From Plakobranchus ocellatus (lineage: Eukaryota; Mollusca; Gastropoda; Plakobranchidae): a stretch of DNA of 27,468 nucleotides. Below, one piece after another: positions 1-10,000 of this stretch. Numbering within the stretch: the first letter of the stretch is position 1; every line of letters starts with the position of its first letter. The DNA lies in NCBI GenBank assembly GCA_019648995.1, contig BLXT01000975.1, forward strand, positions 2,368,420 to 2,395,887, in the 5' to 3' direction. Under the pieces are notes generated by a model, which saw nothing but the letters and a program-made list of their open reading frames with translations, was not told the origin of the DNA and did no database searches. The position numbers and the translations under genes are program-made.

Positions 1-2252
1 TGATTGAAGGGAGTCGGCAAGGAGAATGTGTTGTCGGAAAAATTATAAAGGGCTCACTTGAATTTTCAATATGGATATGAGTAGTAATCTGAGTAGTAAA
101 GACTGAAAGAATTTGGAAAGGAAGGAATGGACTCAGGGAGAAATTTTTTATACCTCTACTGAGACCCAGCAAATTAGCTAAATCAAAAAACACGATTAGA
201 ATTAAAGTAACATAAATAGGCTTCGTAAACATTTATACTGATTTTTCTATATTTTCCATATTAAATATTAAGAGTGTAATGTTTAATGCTAAAAAGTAAA
301 TTTTGTGTTCAGCTTAATGTTTTAGATATAAGACTAATATTAGTGATAGTAACTGAATAGAACTCTCACGTACAGATCTTGCAGCGGTAAAAGGTGGTCC
401 ACCTACGATCATCAAAAATTCTCTCGCTAGAGATCCAAACAAAATTTTATTGCTTTCAGAGTAAAAATAAATACTTGCTTGATTCAACCTACTCAAGTTC
501 AATTTAAAAATGCAGCGTTTATCTTGATCATTCCTAAGGATTTATGAAGGTGATTGAGAGCACACGGTATTTGAAGGCAACACTGACATATATTTATAAG
601 CACTATATTGTTCGCTTATACATTTATTCTCTCATGCCTTTTGCCCCTTCGCATTTGATTTTGTGATAGCAATTAGAAGTTCAAGTTCTTTTTTTCTGTG
701 CTTCAGGGATAATGTTCCGTTATTGCAATTGGCCCGTAAAAGTGTTTTATGAGCATATTTCGTTTTTCAAAATAAAATCCAGCATGTGTTTTTATAGAAA
801 AGAAAATATCGTTGGGCAATGGTATAAAAGACAAAAAAAGTAATTGTAAGATTTATCCCAGCCAAAAACTTATCTTAAATGGAGTCTACTGTCTTAAATT
901 CACGTACATGCACATGTTCATTAAAAAAAAATGGTTTTAACAAACAAAGACATTAATTTCCAATAAACTGGAGCATAAAGGCATAAAAAATTTACATAAA
1001 TAAGTCACATTTGCTGTGTATTGCTGTACAACAATTGAAAGCACTTTATGTACAATAGCAGGTGTGCAATCGTTTATTTCGGTCATGAGGGACAATGACT
1101 AGCTGCAATGTGATGACTTTGCAATTATAGATGCGGTGAAAACTGATTTTTTGATTACCTAATTTCCAAACTGTGACTAGGGGAAATTTCTTTAGATCCA
1201 GATATAATAGTAGAATTTTGTAATTTCATGGGTGGCTTACACAAGCCATTTGAGTGTTCTCAGCATGTGATAATTTTGCTTTAAAAATGGTGCTTCACTG
1301 ATTGTTGCAGCAGAATGTTGATGGGCTCCACAAGTGCTCTATCAGTTCTGATTATTTCTGTATTTGTCCTGTAGTGTTTATTTGAGAGTTTAACAGTGCT
1401 TTATGCAGGATGGAATTGCTCCTTACACTGCATGACATGTGATAGCCTGGATTGCATAACTTTTCAGTGTTGACATTATTGAGCACTCAACATAGCATAA
1501 AGTAGCCACTTTATAGCCCTGACTGAACCCCTTTGACTATATTTTTTTTTTTGGTTTTTTTGTGTTTTTTTTTTAATTAAAAACCAAGTTACAAGAAAAA
1601 GGTTTCAAAACCTTCAAGATCTAAAACTGCAGTGGAGCAACTCGTCACGACCACCCACACACTGCTGAATAATGAATATGCAACCAATTGACTATTTTGT
1701 GATCTACCTGAAAATTTAGTCAATCACAAGGATCGTCTTTTAGAAGACTAATTTTTCCTTATAATAGCTATCTTTCAAATAAAATCATGGAATAATTTTC
1801 ATGTGCCAAGGTATTTTGTGATACACAAATTTGGAGCATTTTGTATTCTCAAACTCACTAAAGCCTTTATTTGTGAGGCCCATTGTGAGGAGAAAATCAA
1901 TTTATGGCATTGCGGACCTATAAGATACATAAATTCTTGCTCAACTTCGCCTCTTTTCAAATTTTATGATGAGTGATAAAAATACAGGGAAGAGACAAAA
2001 GAAAGGCAAAGACAAAGCTCTAAAAGTAAATATTCAATAATTTCTAAAAAAGGGTTGATAGCCTCTCAAAATAATTATATGCCTAATCCTGCATACATTG
2101 TATATCAAACTCGATCTAATGTAGAAAAATTAAGAGCCCGAAAATGCAATTCAATCGGAACTAACTAACAGGATCAATACCATTTCAATACTCACAAAAT
2201 GTCAGATATATCTGCAATGTTCTGAATCCTTTTTTCATGGCGCTAAGAAAAT

Positions 2253-2322
2253 CTCTGTTGTTCGTTTTTATTTGTTTGTTTGTTTGTTTTTGTGTGTGTT
2301 TGTGTGTGTGTGTCTGTGTGCG
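2253..2322. repeat. (TTTG)n/(TG)n low-complexity tract
   Basis: A TTTG run passes into TG-rich sequence with interruptions. No coding context. Confidence 0.85.
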
Positions 2323-2521
2323 CCTGTGCTGTTCATTTAAATATCAAATAAGTGTGAAAAATTATACATAGACATTTATACTTTTGCTAGCTCTCACACT
2401 GCATGGGCCGATTTTTATACAACTCGTGCTCATAAATTTGAAGCTTTAGAAATCATTTTTACCTAAAACTAAAATAAAAATCAAAACAAAAGAAAGCAAA
2501 AAAAAAAAAGAAGTGATTACA

Positions 2522-2566
<45 letters not shown>
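2522..2566. repeat. (AAT)n microsatellite
   Basis: About 15 uninterrupted AAT units. No recognisable mobile element next to it. Confidence 0.97.
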
Positions 2567-3154
2567 CATTTTATTGGCATGTAACTAACAAAGCATTTCA
2601 TTCAAAGTGGCTAGGAAAAAATACTACCTCGATTTATCAAGACACTTTAATAAAGAGTCAACTTGACCAGGCATCAAAGGTAGGTATTTTCAATGGGCAG
2701 TAATAACGTAGGCCTATTGCACAGTATTCGTGCTGGCACATAGATCTGTAACTAATACCGTACATTTTATAATATACGTACTGCTTACTCTAAGATCTAG
2801 TGCTCCAATTAAAACAAAGTCACTAAAGTTTTGGGTATGTGTAAGCTACAATGAATCCTATAGCTCACCCTCATCTAAAAATCCTGCACCATGCTTCCGC
2901 ACAAGCCCCAATTTTTACATTGTGTGCGTTTATCGGTGCGTCATTGGCTGTGGACCATTGCTTACTTCGAATTCTATGTTGTAGTAAAATGGTAATTCAA
3001 ACGCTCAGTTAAAATAAACAGTTCAACTGACAGTCGTCATATCTGGTTCATCGTTGAACTGGCAGGCTAACGACAAGACGAGCTCTGTTTTTAAATCAGT
3101 CGGACCCAACCCATCCCCAATACATGATTGTATAATCACGCAAGGCTAGGCCTA

Positions 3155-3323
3155 AGGTAAACAATCTAAAATATGAGGATTACACAGTGCTAATTGTTGA
3201 CTCGGAAGAAAAACTACAAAATATCCTTACAACAGTCACAATCGAGAGTGAAAACAAAGGACTCCAACTGAATGCTAAGAAGACTGAGGGCATGGTAATC
3301 TCAAAACAGTCAAACATGCCTGT
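3155..3323 (+). pseudogene. Reverse transcriptase remnant of an RTE-like non-LTR element
   Basis: The plus-strand frame reads LKYEDYTVLIVDSEEKLQNI, then a segment ending KKTEGMVISKQS. This is the catalytic YADD region and the following helix of a non-LTR reverse transcriptase, with YADD decayed to YEDY. It aligns well with the larger copy at 8271-9339 ([18 protein letters not shown] ... [12 protein letters not shown]), so both probably come from one family. No further reverse transcriptase sequence is recognisable on either side: a short, old fragment. Confidence 0.8.
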
Positions 3324-3878
3324 ATGATATATTTCCATTGTTGCTTTTTGCCTCCACTTTGTCACTTTCGCCTCTGCTAAATGCATCAACCCAGTTGTTA
3401 GCTGTCAAAAAGATTAGGAACAGCACAATTTATACAGCCTGGCGGTTCGGAGCCTGATAATGAACTATACTCGGCCAATGTAGTAGAGCCAGACTAGAGA
3501 TTTGAGATTATGCGATAGCTTCTCATTATCCTTTATGGCTTTCTGTGACTTCTAAGAAAGAGGGAAAATCCATCATTGGAAGCCACCATGATTTACCGGA
3601 ACATTGAATTACGCCAGATTGCATTATGTGGACCGGAGTGTACTTTTTTTGTGATAGGAGCTAATCTTCTTACTTGATGCATTACCACCATTAGAGTTAA
3701 CTTAATTTAATCCAAAATATTTCTGGTCCAAGTGTTGGTTTAACTTAAAAGGAATAGCAAAAGCATTTGTCCCAAAGCAGTGAATAGGCTCTATCAAACC
3801 AAAACACATCTAACAGTTCAGTTTACACGCATGTAATCATATTATATCAATCAAAATAATTTTTAAAAAAGAAAATTA
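3324..3878. other. Probable 3' UTR or flank of the SLC5 gene
   Basis: No coding similarity seen. The part next to 3879 should be 3' UTR of the minus-strand transporter. The extent is unknown because no clear polyadenylation signal is present. Confidence 0.5.
3706..3711 (-). promoter_or_regulatory. Possible variant polyadenylation signal of the SLC5 gene
   Basis: ATTAAA on the minus strand, about 168 nt past the TGA stop. I see no canonical AATAAA on this strand between 3400 and the stop. A hexamer in AT-rich DNA is weak evidence. Confidence 0.25.
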
Positions 3879-4073
3879 TCAAAATTTAGTTTCAATTTTT
3901 CCATTTTCATCATACCTATCATCCGCATCGTTTGCTGCATTGTCTTCATTGTTAACTCCCTCATGGCTGCATTGCATCTTACTTGCTCTTTCATTGGCAG
4001 CAAATATTTCACTAAGAATAGCTGCCCCAAATTCTACAGGCGCACCATCATGTATATTATCTTGGTTGTATTT
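3879..4073 (-). CDS. SLC5A8-like: SLC5 transporter exon M (terminal exon, stop TGA)
   Basis: 195 nt from ATCCACAG|AAATAC to TGA at 3879-3881. It encodes 64 hydrophilic residues, rich in Asn, Asp, Glu and Ala, starting [16 protein letters not shown] and ending KIETKF. The open frame, phase-0 join, acceptor and tail-like composition support it; similarity to relatives is weak here. The last three residues (Thr-Lys-Phe) fit a class I PDZ-binding motif, as does the -TRL end of SLC5A8. The acceptor is the least certain of the thirteen. Confidence 0.75.
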   Translation of the reverse strand, partial: KYNQDNIHDGAPVEFGAAILSEIFAANERASKMQCSHEGVNNEDNAANDADDRYDENGKIETKF

Positions 4074-7000
4074 CTGTGGATTGTTTCAAATAAAACTGAC
4101 GAGGTAGCTATTTGTGGCATTAGATTAATCATACAACCCATCCCATCAACAACCCATTAACCCAAAAAAATTTTTTTTTTTAGCAAATTATGAGGATCAC
4201 CATCCTGTCAATTTGAAAGCACTGAAACTACATGTAAATGGCGGTCTTATCTGATTTTAATGGAACTACGGCAACATAGCGAGTACTGACAATTTTTACT
4301 CCATGAGGACTATTACTGCTGCCATTGCAAATGTGAATTTTTGGTTAAATAAAGTTTAAAGAGAGTGTAAAAAAATAATTCGTTATTAAGAGTTTAAAAC
4401 TTCTCACGAATATGGTGTCATCCTATATGAATAATTGATTAGACTCACCCCTTCGTGATTGATGCCAAAGCGCAGTGGCTTTCGAATCTTCTCAGGTAAG
4501 AAGTTGAATGGAAATATAACATCACAGAGTGGAACAATTAGTCGAGGGTCAATGTCTTTTGGTTTTTGGTGGCCTGAAAAGATGATAATGGACTTGAACA
4601 TTTCAGTATTTCACACGATGATTTTGTTGACTACTTAAAAGTTAGACGCCTCTCCTGATTTTTTTTTCATCTAAGAAAAAAGTAAGAATAATACAGAAAA
4701 ACACCTTTAAAGTAACAGAGATAGAAAGTATAAAATAAAAAATATTTACACATGTCTTTCAAAAAACATCAAGGGACGAAATGAAAAAAGGGGAAAAATA
4801 GCTCTGAAATGTAGAGAGAAAAAAGGAAAATAGTAAAATCTCACCTGAACTGAAGGAAAAAAGATATTGTTGAGGAATCATAAGAAAAGAGAAATAAAAA
4901 GAACTTAAAGAGTGAAAATAAATGTTCTTAGTTAAAGGGTGCTTATCATTGATAGCACAACACATAGACAGAATCACAAAGTTGCATGGTTTTGAAAAGT
5001 GTTTCGCGAAAAAAAGGCAAACATGAAAAACCCAATTTATTTCATCGCAATAAAAAAATAAAAAAAAACAAACCTACGTACAAAATTGCGCAGAATCTAA
5101 TAACCACTAGTGTATTAAAATCAGGATATTGTGGATCATCACGATAATATTTCCAATACTGGCAGTTAAGTTTTAAGGAGGGCTTTTAGGTAATGAAGTA
5201 TGTTTAATTGCAAGAAAAATTAAAATTGAGAAGAAATGTATTATAAAATAACATTATGAGTTGGATGGACAGAAAGGAAAATACCTGTGATGAAACTAAC
5301 TATGAGACCGATGATTACACAGGCAGCCAAGGCTGTAGCTGAATACCAAAGATAGGACAGCGTGTACAACTGGTTGGGAGGTGACCTAAAGTAGCAAAAA
5401 TATTTTTCTCAGCACAAACTTCTCATTTACAAGTTCATATTTTTTTTATCACATTGTCATTAGTGTCATAATTGATTGTGATGTTTTAAAAAATCGAATA
5501 GATTATGACTCACATTCTTGTGGCTTGCCGTACTATTGCCTTGTTGCACAATACTATTTTAAAGTTTTTTTTTTCCGAACTTGAATAGTGACGCTAGCCA
5601 CTACTAACTGTTGCCCGGTCAAGGCTACTGAGGGGTTTCTTTTAGATCTATATAAAAAAAATTCAGACTAAATAGAAAATTAACAGCTATACAAATTAGA
5701 TTTATTATTGCACAGATTGATTCGTCCTTTATGATTGCTTATTGACCCTAAAGTTTTTCCATAATGTATGATCAGATTTTAAAGTTTTGAGGTTAGATCT
5801 ACGGTTGCTTGCTAGGCCGACTAGTTCCATTTTCGATAATACTGTTCAAACGGATCAAATTAAGCACTAAAAAATTCACCCCACGCTCTACTTCATGTTT
5901 CTTAATCTACCCAAAGGTATCTCAGGTTGAAATGCAATAGACTCCGATTTTTTTACAAAGCTGTTTTCGAAAAGATGGGCTAAATCGTTGACACGCTGGT
6001 CTAGTGTTTGGACAGAAAAATGCAGTAACGTCTTAGTGGTCCAGAGCCCGGAAACCAGGTGATAGCCGGTAGTGACGTTTCGCGGCAACAAGGCAATAGG
6101 ACGACCAGCCCAGTTTTTACATACTTAAGTACAAAGGGCGTCGGTGGCAAAGTGGCTAGCGAGTCCGCCCTGAGATCTGCAGGGACCCTTCTGTCGCGGG
6201 TTCGAGCCCTGCCACTGGCGCCCTGGCCTGATGGATGGCCTGAAAGCCTGAGATCACCTTGTTGTGGACTGGCTATACACAAAAACCAAACCAACTTAAG
6301 TACAGATGAATTCCCAGGCTAGCCGTACTTATTGACCAAAACCTCGTTTTGGCCTCGTAAGTATTAAAGGGCACATCCGGTGTTTAGGCAGTGCTAGTGC
6401 CGGGTTGTTGAGAGCACATAATAATAAACTAAAAGAATTACAGATCGCTACTTCGGGTGAGGACGGCCTTTTCCGGATTCCGGAAATCCGCCATCATTAG
6501 TGGCCTGTAGAAACTAAACAATACCGGCAGAGCTTGTTTCCCATAACTCTAAAGTGACTCCAAATTATCTGGCCTAGTATGTCTGGACTAGGTTTAAGTT
6601 TGTTTGATGAAAGATTTAATTACAATGTTGAATTGATCTATCGACAAAGTCGACAACTGAGAGTACGCTGACTAGGGGTGGTTGTTATTGTTGCGCTATT
6701 AATTGTTATAATATTGCACAAACATCTGTTGATCATCGCACAGGAAAACCTGTGAGATTTCACTGTTTTCTTGACTCGCAAAAAGAAAAAGAAAAGTGAT
6801 AATCGATGTTATTTCTGAAGTTGAAATCTATGGCTAAGTTAAGAACGGCATTGTTTATCTCTACAAAGCTTGAAAAGTCTCAAATATAGATCAAGATAAG
6901 ACCAGATCTAGTCAAGAGGTGAAGTACAATTTTAAGTCAATGACTGAGCCTAAATCTATGAATTGATGAAATGAAATGGGGTAATACTACTATATAAAAT

Positions 7001-10000
7001 CTAGATCTAGACATTTTAAGCCAGGATTTCGATCTTAATTAGATCTGGAATAGAAAATCAAGATCTAGGTCTAGATTTTTCTTCAATGCCTTAAACAATT
7101 TTTAGTTTTTGCATACAAAGCTGATGTAGAGAATGGTGTGCATCTTTTCTTCAGATACATGAAACTGGATTGTAATGATGTTCTTATGAAAAATATATTG
7201 ATTATATTTCCGTAAATACGGTCATAAAATTATTTTATTCAGTTGCTGTATTTTTAAAGGAATTTTTAAAACTTTTTTTTTTGTATACAGAAAAATGGAG
7301 GGAAGTTGGGGGTGTTCAAAACTTCGTATTATTAGTTGTTTCAGAATGTTCACTTTCATGTAATCTGCAGTATATTGTGATTCATAATTTGTGTGTGTGT
7401 GTGTGTGTGAGTGTGTATCTGTGTGTGCTAAGTTGGTGTCATACACTATAAAAATTCATTGAATTGAATTCAGGAAAGGGTCCAAAGACGTTGGTAATGG
7501 CTGTAAATAGGCTTTTAAATTGCTTGGTACTTTATCATTAGAGTTTGATAGTTTAGAGTGGCTGTTATAAAATAATTTTCACAAAAATGTTGCTTGGGAA
7601 TGAAAAGAAAAATATGTTAATATTTAAACTGCATTTATTTAAACTAATGACCCTTTATCATATTAACAATTTGATCCTACTACTGTAACTATTATTTTGA
7701 TTCGGGCATCTAATTTTTCTTTTACATTTTTATGTTTCCCGCATGTGATAAGGCGAATCTGAGTGAAGGTTTCTGTCACTGATTTTTCAAACCAATAATG
7801 CAATGTGATGTTCACACCTTTATCCCAAGTTTGTTTACAAACAGAAATAAGATCTTAGAAAAAATAACCTTTCCCGTCACACCCGCTGTTATTTACCCTA
7901 AAAACCTGTGCGATGATATCTATTACAATGTACATCACTTTAAAAAAGTGTTGTATCACGTCTTTATGTTGCCTTTCTTGCATTAATTCTTCGTTTAATT
8001 TCTGTGAATAAGTCGGGTTTTTTTTTTTAACTACTTCATTTGCGTTATTATATTTATTTGGAACGTGTATGTGTGTGTTTTTTCCGTTTGGACCAGACAC
8101 AACAATAACACATTCAATTAAACTTAAGCATAGCAACGTAATATCATTCTGCGCAACAGGCCACTAAACATGGCGGACGGGATTCGGGCTCGGCACGGGT
8201 TTTGTGACGTCACGCAATGGGATTTGGGCGTCTGTAGTATAATAAGTAAAAGATCTCCACCTCTGTTTCATTGATAATTCTAAGGCCTGTAGAGCTGTTT
8301 CGTATGCTAGAAGAATTAGACATCGATGAGAAAGATCTGAGAGTAATTAGAAATTTATACTGGGATCAGACTGCATCTCTAAAAATTGAAGGAGAACATA
8401 AAGATTTCAAACCCATCAAAAGAGGCGTGAAGTGGGAATGTGTCATGTCTCCTGATCTTTTTAACTTATGTAACTTTTCTTTCTAATATATACTTATATA
8501 GTGAAATAACCTTAGGGAATCTTGATGGTATTTTAGGCTTAAGAATAAATGGAGAGAATCTTAATTATCTCAGGTATGCAGATGATACAGTTTTGATAGC
8601 AGAATCTGGCGAACAACTCCAAAAACTTCTAGATACTATAGTTTTAGAGAGCGAAAGAATGGGCCTGTCTTTGAATGTAAAGAAAACGGAATGTATGGTC
8701 ATCTCAAAGAAATCCCTTAATCCCAAGTGCAATCTCGTTAGCAAAATCGAATAAATCAACAAGTTACAAAATTCAAATATCTAGGTTACCTGATAACATC
8801 AAATGGCAGATGCACAAGAGAAATAAGTAAAAGAATAGCCATGGCCAAAAATACATTCCAAAAAATGAAACCAATACTGGCAAATAGAAACATAAGTATG
8901 AAAACTAAAATAAGGGTAATTAAAACATGTAATTAAAACATATTAAAATAGTACTTTTGTATAGTAATGAGTGTTGGACAATAAACAAAGAAAGAGATAA
9001 AAATCTAGAAGCAGTAGAGACGTGGTTTATCAGATGAATGATGAGGATATTATGGACAGAAAAAAGTCAAATGAATTGGTACTGAAAGAGGCTAACCTCG
9101 AACGATCACTAATTAAAACCAAGTATAATTATTTGCCGAACAAGGGGTTAGAGCACTTAGCAATCACTGGAAAGATTGAAGGCAAACGCAGTAGAGGTAG
9201 ACTGAGAATAACTTTCATTGAAGATCTTAAGTCATGGGCAATAGGCAAGGGTAGCATTAAGAACTTAATAAGGTTAACTGAGAATAGGTTTGAGTGGAGG
9301 AACATGATCACCAATGTCTGTTCCAGACAAGGTACCTGATGATGAGTATATTTTGTGGTTGATACCCCGTTTTCCTGCGGGCAATGAGCGCTCGATCAAA
9401 ATGCCCGCAGGTCAACGAACAAGTTTGAGTTAGCTGAGAATAGGTTTGAGTGGAGGAACATGATCACCAATGTCTGTTCCAGACAAGGTACCTAATGATG
9501 AGTATATTTTGTGGTTGATACCGCGTTTTCCTGCGGGCAATGAGCGCTAGATCAAAATGCCCGCAGGTCAACGAACAAGTTTGAGTTAGCTGAGAATAAG
9601 TTTGAGTGGAAGAACATGATCACCAATGTCTGTTCCAGACAAGGTACCTAATGATGAGATATTTTGTGGTTGATACCGCGTTTTCCAGCTGGCAATGAGC
9701 GCTAGATCAAAATGCCCGCAGGTCAACGAACAAGTTTGAGTTAGCTGAGAATAGGTTTGAGTGGAGGAACATGATCACCAATGTCTGTTCCAGACAAGGT
9801 ACCTGATGATGAGTATATTTTGTGGTTGATACCGCGTTTTCCTGCGGGCAATGAGCACTCGATCAAAAATGACTGCAGGTTAACGAACAGGTTAATGGGT
9901 TAAACGAGCGCTGCTCGTTCTTTGAGGTTTCTTATCGTCTTAGCGAAACGCAAAGATGACATCACAAACAGTGCACCCGCTCCCAACCCCTCCCATCACT

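Larger units (their letters stand above)
1..3150. other. AT-rich region with no supportable gene
   Basis: No reading frame here resembles a known protein, and open frames are short with AT-driven composition. It holds poly-T tracts near 1540-1575 and two microsatellites listed separately. It lies 3' of the transporter gene, so it could be 3' UTR or intergenic. A weak candidate exon at 385-464 is described among the rejected items. Confidence 0.6.
8271..9429 (+). mobile_element. RTE-like non-LTR retrotransposon, 5'-truncated and broken
   Basis: Reverse transcriptase and C-terminal region only; no endonuclease is visible, as expected of a 5'-truncated copy. Landmarks: [35 protein letters not shown] (motif usually KRGVRQGCVLSPDLFNL), [13 protein letters not shown] with intact YADD near 8571, [20 protein letters not shown] in another frame near 8780-8840, then [13 protein letters not shown] and [20 protein letters not shown] ending at 9339. 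A roughly 28-bp insertion with stops lies near 8470-8500, and further stops and shifts occur near 8755 and 8930-9030. Upstream sequence does not match the usual FD..R motif, so truncation falls near 8260-8280. The clade call is tentative. Confidence 0.85.

Noticed and set aside
385..464. Possible plus-strand terminal exon: CTTGCAG acceptor, then a frame containing GGPPTIIKNSLARDPNKI and ending TAA; the minus strand is also open here.
   Set aside because: Only 26 codons, weak pyrimidine tract, no recognisable family and no partner exon in the window.
2730..2984. Plus-strand 84-codon open frame.
   Set aside because: No family resemblance, and no splice context or supporting neighbour.
6136..6222. 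tRNA gene suggested by intact A and B boxes.
   Set aside because: It is the head of a SINE: a non-tRNA tail follows, target-site duplications flank the whole unit, and a second copy occurs at 22276.
9274..9896. CRISPR-like or satellite array.
   Set aside because: Units are contiguous with no unique spacers, the first is continuous with LINE coding sequence, and the genome is eukaryotic.
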